Assembly: GCF_019670005.1 (NCBI RefSeq)
Contig: NZ_AP019783.1
Coordinates: forward strand, 2,382,150 to 2,446,149
Length of the DNA: 64,000 nucleotides
DNA from: Methylomagnum ishizawai
GTDB lineage: Bacteria; Pseudomonadota; Gammaproteobacteria; Methylococcales; Methylococcaceae
Direction: 5' to 3'
Under the pieces are notes generated by a model. That model did not search any database, was not told the origin of the DNA, and was given only the letters and a program-made list of their open reading frames with translations. This document shows positions 35,415-43,686 of the stretch, piece by piece (within the stretch, counting starts at the first letter, position 1; every line of letters starts with the position of its first letter). Position numbers and translations under genes: made by a program.

Positions 35415-36617
35415 TCACCAACCGGCCTCCTTTTCCGGCGAGGCGCTGATCTTGTGGAGGGTCAGGTCGGCCCCCGCGAACTCCTCCTCGGGGTCCAGGC
35501 GCAGTCCCACCGCCAGTTTCAAAAGGCCATAGGTCGCGAAGCCACCCACCAGGGCGATGGCGATGCCGAGGACGGTGCCGATCACTTGCGAAACGAGGCT
35601 GATGCTGCCGAGGCCGCCCAGGGCGGTCTGGCCGAACAGGCCGGCGGCGATCCCGCCCCAGGCGCCGCACAGCCCGTGCAGGGGCCAGACGCCCAGCACG
35701 TCGTCGATCTTCCAGCGGTTCTGGGTCAGGGTGAACATGGACACGAACAGGACGCCCGCCACCGCGCCCACCGCCAAGGCGCCGACCGGGTGCATCAGGT
35801 CGGAGCCGGCGCACACCGCCACCAAGCCCGCCAGCGGCCCGTTATGCACGAAGCCGGGATCGTTGCGGCCCATGAGCAGGGCGGCCAGGGTGCCGCCGAC
35901 CATCGCCATCAGCGAGTTCAACGCCACCAATCCGCTGATGGCCCCGAGCGTCTGGGCCGACATCACGTTGAAGCCGAACCAACCCACCGTGAGTATCCAA
36001 GCGCCCAGGGCCAGGAACGGGATGCTGGACGGCGGATGCGCCGCGATGCCGCCGTCGCGGTGGTAGCGGCCCCGGCGCGGTCCCAGCAGCAGCACGGCGG
36101 CGAGGCCGATCCAGCCGCCCACCGCGTGCACCACGACGGAACCGGCGAAATCGTGGAAGGCCGCGCCGAAAGTTTGTTCCAGCCAGGTTTGCAGCCCCAG
36201 GTTCTTGTTCCAGGCGATGCCCTCGAACACGGGGTAGACGAAACCCACCAGGATGAAGGTGGCGGCGATTTGCGGGTTGAACTTGGCCCGCTCGGCGATG
36301 CCGCCGGAAACGATGGCCGGGATCGCGGCGGCGAAGGTCAGCAGGAAGAAGAATTTGACCAGTCCGTAGCCGTTGTCGAGGGCGAGCCGGTCCGCGCCCT
36401 GGAAGAATTCGACGCCATAGGCCAGGTAGTAGCCGACGAAGAAATAGGCGACCGTGGACATGGCGAAGTCGGTGAGGATTTTCACCAGGGCGTTGACTTG
36501 GTTCTTGCGGCGGACGGTGCCGACCTCGAGGAAGGCGAAGCCGGAATGCATGGCCAGCACCATGATGGCGCCTAGCAGGATGAACAGGACGTCTTGGCTT
36601 TTATTGATTGTTTCCAT
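35415..36617 (-). CDS. amtB: ammonium transporter
   Basis: 400 aa with about 11 membrane segments. Transport-site residues are present: D156 (AFHDFAGS), the twin histidines H164 (VVVHAVGG) and H314 (PLHGLCGAWGG). The ends GGWIGLAAVLLLGPRRGRY and DLMHPVGALAVGAVAG are typical Amt motifs. It brings in ammonium as carbon-only growth conditions demand. Unlike the common glnK-amtB pair, no glnK is adjacent in either direction. A sigma-54-type promoter with NtrC-like sites lies upstream, fitting nitrogen-limitation control. Confidence 0.93.
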   Translation of the reverse strand: METINKSQDVLFILLGAIMVLAMHSGFAFLEVGTVRRKNQVNALVKILTDFAMSTVAYFFVGYYLAYGVEFFQGADRLALDNGYGLVKFFFLLTFAAAIPAIVSGGIAERAKFNPQIAATFILVGFVYPVFEGIAWNKNLGLQTWLEQTFGAAFHDFAGSVVVHAVGGWIGLAAVLLLGPRRGRYHRDGGIAAHPPSSIPFLALGAWILTVGWFGFNVMSAQTLGAISGLVALNSLMAMVGGTLAALLMGRNDPGFVHNGPLAGLVAVCAGSDLMHPVGALAVGAVAGVLFVSMFTLTQNRWKIDDVLGVWPLHGLCGAWGGIAAGLFGQTALGGLGSISLVSQVIGTVLGIAIALVGGFATYGLLKLAVGLRLDPEEEFAGADLTLHKISASPEKEAGW

Positions 36618-36650
36618 GGAAGAGCCTCGTTGAAGGACGGGCTATCCGAA

Positions 36651-36666
36651 AGCAAATAGCGGGCCG
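36651..36666 (-). promoter_or_regulatory. sigma-54-type (-24/-12) promoter of amtB
   Basis: On the minus strand CGGCCCGCTATTTGCT matches the consensus TGGCACGN4TTGCW in 10 of 12 fixed positions, with the invariant GG and GC exactly 10 nt apart. It lies 34 nt before the amtB start codon, so transcription would begin near 36640. Confidence 0.65.
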
Positions 36667-36710
36667 ACCCGAATAGGGGCGGATCGTCCCGGTTCGGGGC
36701 GTGAATCCTC

Positions 36711-36775
36711 GTATTGGTGCGTGGAGGTTTGGGCTGGTATGGTGCGTGGCGGGATTTTACGCACCAATAATGCGC
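36711..36775. promoter_or_regulatory. NtrC-like upstream binding sites for amtB
   Basis: GCACC-N5-TGCGC at 36761-36775 agrees with the NtrC site GCACC-N5-GGTGC in 8 of 10 positions. Two more GGTGC half-sites lie at 36716-36720 and 36741-36745, each followed by GTGG. They sit 50-120 nt upstream of the sigma-54 promoter, a normal distance for an enhancer. Confidence 0.55.
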
Positions 36776-36820
36776 TTCATGGCATTGTTCCGGGAGGTCC
36801 GGCCCTGTTTATGGGCATAA

Positions 36821-36848
36821 AAAAACGGTGGTTCGCACCACCGTTTTT
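36821..36848. terminator. bidirectional Rho-independent terminator
   Basis: 8-bp stem ACGGTGGT/ACCACCGT with TCGC loop at 36825-36844, flanked by A5 on the left and T5 on the right. It works on either strand; on the minus strand it follows the cupredoxin gene 24 nt past its stop. Confidence 0.8.
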
Positions 36849-36871
36849 CGGTTCGGCCGGATGGGTCCGGG

Positions 36872-37747
36872 CTATTTGCCGCCCTTGGTGAGCGCGGCGA
36901 TGAAGCCCAGCAACCGGTCGACCAGGCCCAACCCCGCATGGCCGAGGTGGTGCAGGACCTCGCCCGCCGACATGCCCTGGAAGCGTTGCCGATAGGTGGA
37001 GATGGCGAACGGCGTGCCGAAGGCTCCCAGGATCACGCCCAGGATGAAGCCGCCCGAGGTCGGTTGATCCTGGGGGGCGGGCGTGGCGGCGGTCGGCGGG
37101 GGCACCGGCTTGTCCGCGACCGGGGCCGCGGGCGCGACCGGGGCCGCGGGCGCGACCGGGGGACCGTAGTTGTCTGGGATCGCCAGGTCGGTCAGGCCGG
37201 GGATGCTCGGGAAGGGCGTGCCGCCCTTGCCTACGATCAACTGGCCCTTCATGCCTTTTTCCATGTGCTGGGCGATATCGCAATGCACCAGGTAGGTCCG
37301 GTCCTCGGCGGGCAGGATCAAGGTGCCGCTGACCTTGGCCGGGCCGGTCACTTCCAGGTGGAACATGCCCTTGTCGTACAGGAATTTGGGCAGGCCGTGC
37401 ATCATCCATTGATGGCGGACATGGTCCTCGTTGATGAAATGTACGGTGAGCCGGGTGCAGGGCTTGACCTTCCATTCATGCTCGCTGAAGCCGAACATGG
37501 TGCCGGGATAGTTCTTGGCGTATTTGTGGCCGGCGTGGACGGTGATTTCCACATCCTCGCTGACCTTGTCGCAGCCGGGGGCGAGCGTGTCCTTGTTCTG
37601 GCCCATGACCATGGCACCGTCCATGTCCATCAGATGGCCGTCGCCGTGGTCCATGAAGGAATTATGTTCGATGATCTTGTCTTCCGCCGCGTACGCGGAG
37701 GCGGCCGCCAACAGGGAGCCGAGGAAAAGGGTGGGGATGGTTTTCAT
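36872..37747 (-). CDS. cupredoxin-type copper protein, secreted and C-terminally membrane-anchored
   Basis: 291 aa. Signal peptide (MKTIPTLFLGSLLAAASAYAA). A cupredoxin domain spans about 60-175, with a type-1 copper site VHCDIAQHMEKGM (Cys, His, Met at spacing C-x4-H-x4-M) and upstream histidines in EDHVRHQWMMHG. A Pro/Ala linker follows, encoded partly by an 18-bp tandem repeat at 37122-37157 (GGGGCCGCGGGCGCGACC twice), then a membrane segment FILGVILGAFGTPFAIS. It would carry electrons or copper in the periplasm. 10 nt after the multicopper oxidase gene; ends before a terminator. Confidence 0.75.
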   Translation of the reverse strand: MKTIPTLFLGSLLAAASAYAAEDKIIEHNSFMDHGDGHLMDMDGAMVMGQNKDTLAPGCDKVSEDVEITVHAGHKYAKNYPGTMFGFSEHEWKVKPCTRLTVHFINEDHVRHQWMMHGLPKFLYDKGMFHLEVTGPAKVSGTLILPAEDRTYLVHCDIAQHMEKGMKGQLIVGKGGTPFPSIPGLTDLAIPDNYGPPVAPAAPVAPAAPVADKPVPPPTAATPAPQDQPTSGGFILGVILGAFGTPFAISTYRQRFQGMSAGEVLHHLGHAGLGLVDRLLGFIAALTKGGK

Positions 37748-37757
37748 GGGATCGACC

Positions 37758-39500
37758 TCAGGGCTTGCTTCGGGTCAGGGAGGAGATCAAAGCCAGCAAC
37801 CTTTCCCGGTATAGGTAGATCAGGTAGCCCACGATGCCCAGCAGCAAGCCGGAGAACCAGCCGCCGCCGGTATCGTCGACCGGGGCCGCCGGGGGGGCCG
37901 CAGCCGCCGCCGCGGCTTGCGCCGCCGCTTTCGCGGTGCCTGCGGGATCGGTGTCCATGGTGCCGGCGGGAGCGCCCAGGCTGCCCCATTCGTCCATCCA
38001 ATCCTGCCAGACCGGGATTTTCCGCTGCCAATATTCCTTGGTGAAATAGGGCTTCAAATCCATGCCGTGGGTTTTCGGCGTGCCATTGTCGTCGAGGTAA
38101 TTGTTGTAGGCCACGAGGCTGATGCTGCCGCCTTCGCCCATGCCGTCGGTGGTGAAGGCCTTCTCGACATGATCGTGGAACATCCATAGCCCCGAGCCGT
38201 AGCTGTGCAGGCCGTCGTCGGTGGTGTCCAGCGACAAATCCAAACGCTGGGCCGGAGCCAGGCTATAGACATCGCGGGTGACTTGGGCTGCGGGGTTGTG
38301 CTCGATGCCGTCGTAATGGGTTTCGGTGGCTTTGTGGCCGTGGATGTGCAGGGCCATGTGTTCGGTATGGCCGTTGAGGATGCGCAGCTTCACCTTCTCG
38401 CCGGGTTTCACCGAGATCAGGGATTCGCGCAGGGTATAGGGGAACGAGCGGCCATTCAGCAGGTAATAGTCATCCTTGGCGTCGGTGATATCGTATTCCT
38501 GGTTCATCGACTTGGCGATCAACCGGGGATCGTTGGCCGATTGCGGGATTTGGTGCAATTCCTTGTCCACCGATTGATAGTGCAGGTCGTATTCCTGGCT
38601 GTATTTCTCCCGCACCGCGACCGAGGGATGGCGCACCTGCCCGGCCCCGACGTTGAAGACCTGCGGCCAGTTGTTGGGCCGGTTCTCCTCGACGATGAAC
38701 ATCCCCGCAAGTCCCATGGGAATATGGGTGTGCGGCTGCACATGGCAGTGGTAATACATGGTGCCCGCGACCCTGGGCCGGATCACATAGGTCTTGCTCT
38801 GGCCCGGCATGATGTCCATCTGGCTGGTCTGGCCGACGCCGTCGTTGCCTTCGCCGCCATGGTCCATATAGGGATGGTCCACGCCGTGCAGGTGGATCGA
38901 GTGTGGGAAATAATGGGTGTTCTCCACTACCAGCCAGACCACATCGCCCTGTTCCACCCGGATCGGCGGGGAGGGCATCCGCAACAGCGGATTGGCCTCG
39001 ACGCTGGCGAAGCTCTTGGTGGACATATCGCGGCTCTTGGGCGCGAACACCCAGAAGCTGGGCTCGATACCCGGAGCTATATCGAAGGTGGGCACCACGC
39101 CGGCGAAGTCCGGGGAATGGCCGTTCACCTCCATGATCTCCAGCTTGATGACGATATGGTCGGGGTCGCCGTCCTTGTCGAGGTCGTTGCTCATGGTGAT
39201 GGCGTCCGCCGCGAGGTTGGACGTGTCCATCAGGGTTTGCATGGAGATGTTGTTGGTGCCCTTGACGAAGGCCGCGACATCGGCGGGATTGTCCGGGTTG
39301 CAGGATTTCGATTCCTGGATGTCCACCCCCTCCAACACCTGGGCCTTGCGCCATTCGGGCGGCGCACCGCTATTACAGAAGGGTTCCGCTTGGCCGGGCT
39401 GGACCTTGGAGCTGGGCGGCGGCGTGTTGAGCGCTTGCGCGGGACCGGCCAAGGCGAGCAGGAGGGCGCTGGACAGGAGGGTGGGGGAGTGTTTGTGCAT
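37758..39500 (-). CDS. multicopper oxidase, secreted and C-terminally membrane-anchored
   Basis: 580 aa. Signal peptide (MHKHSPTLLSSALLLALAGPAQA). Copper motifs in order: HSIHLHGVDH (HxH), YYHCHVQPHTHIPMG (HCH, type 1-like His and Met following), HMALHIHGHK (HxH-GH) and FHDHVEKAFTTDGMG, where the usual HCH is HDH. A type-1 centre thus sits in the first half and not the last, as in PcoA/CopA or nitrite-reductase-like oxidases. After a Pro/Ala/Asp linker a membrane helix (WFSGLLLGIVGYLIYLY) anchors the protein. Possible role in copper(I) oxidation or electron transfer; not determined. Confidence 0.8.
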   Translation of the reverse strand: MHKHSPTLLSSALLLALAGPAQALNTPPPSSKVQPGQAEPFCNSGAPPEWRKAQVLEGVDIQESKSCNPDNPADVAAFVKGTNNISMQTLMDTSNLAADAITMSNDLDKDGDPDHIVIKLEIMEVNGHSPDFAGVVPTFDIAPGIEPSFWVFAPKSRDMSTKSFASVEANPLLRMPSPPIRVEQGDVVWLVVENTHYFPHSIHLHGVDHPYMDHGGEGNDGVGQTSQMDIMPGQSKTYVIRPRVAGTMYYHCHVQPHTHIPMGLAGMFIVEENRPNNWPQVFNVGAGQVRHPSVAVREKYSQEYDLHYQSVDKELHQIPQSANDPRLIAKSMNQEYDITDAKDDYYLLNGRSFPYTLRESLISVKPGEKVKLRILNGHTEHMALHIHGHKATETHYDGIEHNPAAQVTRDVYSLAPAQRLDLSLDTTDDGLHSYGSGLWMFHDHVEKAFTTDGMGEGGSISLVAYNNYLDDNGTPKTHGMDLKPYFTKEYWQRKIPVWQDWMDEWGSLGAPAGTMDTDPAGTAKAAAQAAAAAAAPPAAPVDDTGGGWFSGLLLGIVGYLIYLYRERLLALISSLTRSKP

Positions 39501-39588
39501 CGTGAATACCGTGGGGAACTGGGATACGGTCCAACCCCGACCGGGGTCGGGGCTGGCCGTTAGTCAAACGATCCCTGGGGGAAGTTCC

Positions 39589-40170
39589 TTATGCCTTTTT
39601 TTTGAGCAGGCCATCGACGGCGTTCTTGAACGAGGCGTTCGATAGGTAGCCGATATAGCCCGCCGCGAGCAGGACCACCCCGAAGACGATATAGGTGGTG
39701 GTGGATAGGCCGCCCTGGGCGCTGCCCACGGTGAACGGGATGTGGGCGTCGATCTTCTGGCCTTCGTTGATCAGGGTGACATGGCCCAGGTATTTGCTGG
39801 GTTCGGTGAAGTTGACGGTGGTGTTGAAGGTGCCTTTGGAATGGGCGGAGGGCGGGGCGTAGTAGACGCGGGTGCCTTCCGGTTCCTTGGTGATCTCGAA
39901 CTCGACGGTCATGTCGCGCAGCGCCTTGCCTTCGTAGTCGAACACCAGGACGGCGCTGCCGAGTTCCGGGATGGAGTTGCAGTATTCGGTGGTGCCGGTG
40001 AGTTGCGGTTGGTAGGCGGTGAAATGCACCAGGTGCGGGCCGACGAAGATGCGGCATTGGTCGGTATCGACGCTGGCGCCGCCATGGGCCCAGGTGGTTG
40101 TGGGGAGTGCGCCGGGCAGCAAAAGGCTTAGGGCGAGCAGTCCTTTCTTCAGGAAATTCGTTTTATGCAT
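39589..40170 (-). CDS. secreted membrane-anchored protein of the copper cluster
   Basis: 193 aa. Signal peptide with cleavage near TTTWAHGG; the mature part starts HGGASVDTDQCRIFVGPHLVHFTAYQPQLTG and has beta-rich segments FDYEGKALRDMTVEFEITKEP and VYYAPPSAHSKGTFNTTVNF. A C-terminal membrane helix (TYIVFGVVLLAAGYIGYL) and a basic tail anchor it. Similar HGG-start anchored proteins occur near copper genes in ammonia and methane oxidisers, as I recall; no copper site is certain here (two Cys, several His). It lies 88 nt upstream of the oxidase gene on the same strand, so it is likely the first gene of the operon. Confidence 0.6.
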   Translation of the reverse strand: MHKTNFLKKGLLALSLLLPGALPTTTWAHGGASVDTDQCRIFVGPHLVHFTAYQPQLTGTTEYCNSIPELGSAVLVFDYEGKALRDMTVEFEITKEPEGTRVYYAPPSAHSKGTFNTTVNFTEPSKYLGHVTLINEGQKIDAHIPFTVGSAQGGLSTTTYIVFGVVLLAAGYIGYLSNASFKNAVDGLLKKKA

Positions 40171-40431
40171 ATCTCTTCCCTCACTCGGTCAATAGATTTT
40201 AGTGATTGTTATATTCAATGGCATGAGCCCATCGGGGCTTGAATCGACTTCCCCACGCCGCCTAGCTAAGCCAGGGAACGCGGGGAATATACATAAGCAG
40301 GCTGTCCTACACAACCTTTGGCTTCAGGCAGGGGCGGCCCTGAAAAGTTCCGTTTCGGGACCATGGGGAAGGGAAAAAATTCCCCGGCATAGGCGGGCGC
40401 ATGCCCCTGGAACGCGCGGTTATCCCCGGTT

Positions 40432-40692
40432 TTACACAAGGCCCAACAAGCGGTCCAAGCCGCCCGCCCGGTCCAGGGCGGCGAGGTCGTCGAAGCCGCC
40501 GATATGGGTTTCCCCCACGAAAATCTGTGGGACGGTGCGGCGCTGGGTTTTCCGCATCATCTCCTCGCGGCGCTCGGGGTCGAGGTCGACCCTGATCTTT
40601 TGGATGTCCTTGACGCCTTTCTTGGTGAGCAGCCGCTCCGCCATGAGGCAATAGGGGCAGATGGCGGTGCTGTACATGGTGACTTTTTCCAT
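40432..40692 (-). CDS. grxC: glutaredoxin (GrxC-type)
   Basis: 86 aa with the dithiol active site CPYC at residues 12-15 (TAICPYCLMAE), the cis-proline TVPQIFVG and the GGFDDLAALDRAGGLD glutathione-binding end. It reduces disulfides with glutathione in the cytosol. Length and motif suit GrxC. Divergent from the small DUF2892 gene. Confidence 0.9.
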   Translation of the reverse strand: MEKVTMYSTAICPYCLMAERLLTKKGVKDIQKIRVDLDPERREEMMRKTQRRTVPQIFVGETHIGGFDDLAALDRAGGLDRLLGLV

Positions 40693-40731
40693 GGGGGTTC
40701 TCGCTGGATCGGGGGAAGGGGAGTGCGGGAG

Positions 40732-40779
40732 TTATACCCCAAAGCGGTTCCGGGCTACAATATTAGCGTATCCTAACAT
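40732..40779 (+). promoter_or_regulatory. promoter with overlapping dyad operator for the DUF2892 gene
   Basis: TTATAC at 40732-40737 and TACAAT at 40756-40761 with 18-nt spacing. Directly on the -10/start region lies an imperfect palindrome ATATTAG-CGTATC-CTAACAT (40760-40779, 6 of 7 per arm). It would suit a repressor such as an ArsR-family sulfur sensor, as often seen for DUF2892 genes; the regulator itself is not in the window. Confidence 0.45.
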
Positions 40780-40796
40780 TCAAGGAGGTTTCCGCC

Positions 40797-41012
40797 ATGA
40801 CCACCGACCGTATGATCCGCGTCATCGCCGGCGCTTTCGTGCTGATATCCCTGGCGCTGGGCGTCGAGTCCAGCCCTGTGTTCGTGAATGCGAACTGGCT
40901 CTGGTTCACCGCTTTCGTGGGGGCCAACCTGCTGCAAAGCGGTTTCACCCGCTGGTGCCTGATGGAAACCTTCCTCAAAAAGTGGGGTGTCAAGCAGGCG
41001 GGCGCGGATTAG
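40797..41012 (+). CDS. DUF2892 (YgaP-type) small membrane protein
   Basis: 71 aa; start follows AAGGAGG at the right spacing. Layout as in DUF2892: TTDRMIRVIAGAFVLISLALG helix, then WFTAFVGANLLQSGFTRWCLM with one Cys and a basic tail. The second DUF2892 protein of the window. Often near sulfur-transfer genes; the neighbour grxC fits thiol metabolism loosely. Confidence 0.75.
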   Translation: MTTDRMIRVIAGAFVLISLALGVESSPVFVNANWLWFTAFVGANLLQSGFTRWCLMETFLKKWGVKQAGAD

Positions 41013-41208
41013 GGCCCGGTCCCATACCTTTATTTACTGCCGCCCGCCGTGCGGGCCGGTTCCACGCCGCCGCGACGGACGATCCCGGCCAAGATGGCCG
41101 CAGCCCATGAACCCGTTTAAACTTTGGGCCGCACCGCCCGGCGGTACCCTGCCTTCCGCTGGCGGCGCTGCCTGTTCCGTCATGATAATTAAAACACAAC
41201 GGGGTCAT

Positions 41209-41826
41209 ATGCCAATGAGAGCGAAGCTACAACAGTTTTTCGGATATTTTTTGATCGGCGTTTTGGGTTTGTTGCCCATCGTCATCATTTTCCAGATCGT
41301 CATTTATATCGAAGTCCTGCTCGGGGATTTCCTGGTGAATATCTGGGGGCGCTATGAAAACCCGTGGGTTCCGGTGTTGCTGTTCGCCCTGGTCATCGCG
41401 TTCTTCGCCTATATCGGGTATCTGCTCAAGCAGGATAAAGCCTACCTCCTCTATTTCGTGGAGAAAATCATCCACCGGATTCCTTTGCTGGGCACCATTT
41501 ACCGGGTGTCCAAGAAAATCCTGGGCCTGTTCCGGGGCGACGAGGAGAACCGCCTGCGGGAAGTCGTGTATATCGAATATCCCAAGGATGGGCTGTGGGT
41601 GCCGGCCTATATCACCAACCGGATGGGCGACCATGTGGTGGTGTACGTTCCGACCTCGCCCAACCCGACCTCGGGTTTCACCTTGATCGTGCATGAATCC
41701 AAGGTGGTGCATTCGGATATGAGCATCGAGCAGGCGTCCAGTTTCGTCATCAGCCTGGGGGTGGACATGCCCAAGCCGGACGAGGCCGGGCGTCTGATCC
41801 CCCCGCCGCCGCGCCCCGGCGTTTGA
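41209..41826 (+). CDS. DUF502 membrane protein
   Basis: About 205 aa from ATG 41209. Two N-terminal membrane helices (FGYFLIGVLGLLPIVIIFQIVI; VPVLLFALVIAFFAYIGYLL), the RIPLLGTIYRVSKKIL motif and the LVIVHESKVVHSDM-type end are typical of DUF502. The soluble C-terminal domain with YPKDGLWVPAYITNRMGDHVVVYVPTSPNP is well kept in the family. Function unknown. 59 nt before the PEP-mutase-like gene on the same strand. Confidence 0.85.
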   Translation: MPMRAKLQQFFGYFLIGVLGLLPIVIIFQIVIYIEVLLGDFLVNIWGRYENPWVPVLLFALVIAFFAYIGYLLKQDKAYLLYFVEKIIHRIPLLGTIYRVSKKILGLFRGDEENRLREVVYIEYPKDGLWVPAYITNRMGDHVVVYVPTSPNPTSGFTLIVHESKVVHSDMSIEQASSFVISLGVDMPKPDEAGRLIPPPPRPGV

Positions 41827-41885
41827 GCCGCCACCCCCATCCATCCGGGCCGCGCCCCGCCGCGGCCATTGTCCGAGGATGTTCC

Positions 41886-42740
41886 ATGGTTTCACGCACC
41901 CAAGCTTTGCGGGCCTTGCTGGCCCGGCCCGGACTCCTGGTGATGCCGGGTTGCCACGACGCCCTGTCCGCCCGTTTGGCGGAGGAGGCCGGTTTCGAGA
42001 GCGTCTTCATGAGCGGTTTCGCGGTGTCGGCGACCCGGTTGGCGCTGCCGGATACCGGGCTGATTTCCTATGGCGAATTGCTGGAACAGGGCCGCAATAT
42101 CTGCGGCGCGGTGTCCATCCCGATCTTCGGCGACGGCGATACCGGCTTCGGCAACGCCCTCAACGTCAAGCGCACGGTCCAAGGCTATGCGCGGGCGGGC
42201 TTCGCCTGCGTCATGCTGGAGGATCAGGTCGCGCCCAAGCGTTGCGGCCACACCCAGGGCAAGGCCGTGGTGGGCCGGGCCGAGGCCACCCTGCGCATCC
42301 GGGCGGCGGTCGATGCCCGCGAGGAGGGCGCGGATATCCTCATCATGGCCCGCACCGACGCCCGCGCCACCGAGGGATTGGACGAGGCCATCGCCCGCTG
42401 CCGGCTATTCTGGGAACTGGGGGCCGATATCACTTTCCTGGAAGCGCCCGAGAGCGCCGCGGAGATGCGGCGTTACTGCGGCGAGGTGGAGGGGCCGAAA
42501 ATGGCCAACCTGATCGAGCGCGGCAAGACCCCGCTGCTGCCCCACGCCGAGTTGGAGGCCATGGGTTATAAGATCGCGGTCTATCCCCTGGCCCCGCTCG
42601 GTGCCGCCATCGGCGCGATGCGGGAGGTTTTGGCGCGGATCGGGCAGGGTGGCCGGCCCGGGGGGGCGCTGGATTTCGAGGCGCTGAAGGCGGCGGTGGG
42701 TTTTCCGGGGTATTACGCCGAGGAGGAGCGTTACCGCTGA
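41886..42740 (+). CDS. isocitrate lyase / PEP mutase superfamily enzyme
   Basis: 284 aa from ATG 41886 (MVSRTQALRALLARPG). Core motifs: VMPGCHDALSARLAEEAGF, SGFAVSATRLALPDTGLISY, DGDTGFGNALNVKRTVQGY, LEDQVAPKRCGHTQGKAVV and MARTDARATEGLDEAI. The KRCGH and EDQ motifs are the superfamily active-site pieces. The family includes oxaloacetate decarboxylase, methylisocitrate lyase and carboxyphosphonoenolpyruvate mutase; this sequence is closest by feel to the oxaloacetate decarboxylase / 2,3-dimethylmalate lyase-like group. Substrate not decided. Confidence 0.75.
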   Translation: MVSRTQALRALLARPGLLVMPGCHDALSARLAEEAGFESVFMSGFAVSATRLALPDTGLISYGELLEQGRNICGAVSIPIFGDGDTGFGNALNVKRTVQGYARAGFACVMLEDQVAPKRCGHTQGKAVVGRAEATLRIRAAVDAREEGADILIMARTDARATEGLDEAIARCRLFWELGADITFLEAPESAAEMRRYCGEVEGPKMANLIERGKTPLLPHAELEAMGYKIAVYPLAPLGAAIGAMREVLARIGQGGRPGGALDFEALKAAVGFPGYYAEEERYR

Positions 42741-42857
42741 CCCCGCGTTCCGGCGGTTTTTTATAGACAGTGCCCGCGTGGCACGCGAAACTAAGGTCGG
42801 TCTCCGGGTCGCCGGAAACCGCTCGAAACAGCATTACAACTACAAGAGAGGGATTCC

Positions 42858-43232
42858 ATGAGATTGCAGCATATTTTCCATCATCTCGGCGTGGGCGTGG
42901 CCATCGCCGCCGGTCCGGTTCCGGCCTGGGCCGCCGAGGGCGGTGTCCTTGGGGATAATCTCCCGGTCTTGGGCGTGGTCGCCGCCTTGCTGATTTTCGC
43001 GCTCACCCGCAAACCCGAAAAATCCGTCCCGCCCGCCGCCGTCCCGGCACCGGAAGCCGACCCCGTAGCCGTAGCCGCCACCGTTCCCAGCGAACCCGAG
43101 GCCGAAGTTCCCACCGGGGAGTCGGTCGCGGACGAAACCGAAACCCCGTCCGAGCCGGGCGAACCCGCCGCTTCCGAAGAAGCCGCCCCCGCCGAGCCCG
43201 AGCCGGCACCTTCCGAAGAGAACACCGCTTAA
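42858..43232 (+). CDS. membrane-anchored acidic Pro/Glu-rich protein
   Basis: 124 aa. Residues 1-26 resemble a signal peptide (VGVAIAAGPVPAWAAEG), followed by a membrane helix LGVVAALLIFALTRKP (residues about 37-52). The remaining 70 residues are nearly all Ala, Pro, Glu and Val, an extended acidic tail exposed to the periplasm or cytoplasm. No catalytic motif. Function unknown; ribosome site GAGAGGG just upstream of ATG 42858. Confidence 0.6.
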   Translation: MRLQHIFHHLGVGVAIAAGPVPAWAAEGGVLGDNLPVLGVVAALLIFALTRKPEKSVPPAAVPAPEADPVAVAATVPSEPEAEVPTGESVADETETPSEPGEPAASEEAAPAEPEPAPSEENTA

Positions 43233-43686
43233 TCCCGCGCATCCACGGCGGGGCCATCGCCCCGGTGTTCCCCCGCCGTCCCGTCCGCTTCTACACCGTT
43301 TCGAGAGGGTTGTCCGGACCAGCCGTGTGTCCCGGTCCATTGTCTTGGTTGGGATGCAAGGGAGGTCTTGGCGTCGGTGTGCGAATTTAGCGCCATAATT
43401 ATTTCACGTGGGCACCCCGGCAGGGACGAGCGGGGTCTGGGCAACGATCAACGGTTATCGCCGCAGGGTCGGCGGTGACTCGTATCACACAATTTTTCGG
43501 TAATATTTACTAGAATCTGAATAAGAATCTTGATAGGGCATCGGAAAGGGCTGTGTTTGCGCTTAAATGAAGGGACGGAAATGCGCCAGGACCGGAATGT
43601 CATTCATAAGGGGCGATGGCGCGGGTGGGCGGACAAGTAGTCGTCCGGTGTGGTTTTTCGATGTTGAGGAACGAGGTTTGCGCTTC
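43233..43686. other. intergenic region upstream of the pilin operon
   Basis: 450 bases without a gene. GC-rich at the left, clearly AT-richer at 43380-43570, where the pilin operon promoter is expected; AGAATCT is repeated at 43513-43519 and 43526-43532. I cannot pick a promoter with confidence, and no match to a sigma-54 site was seen. Confidence 0.4.
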
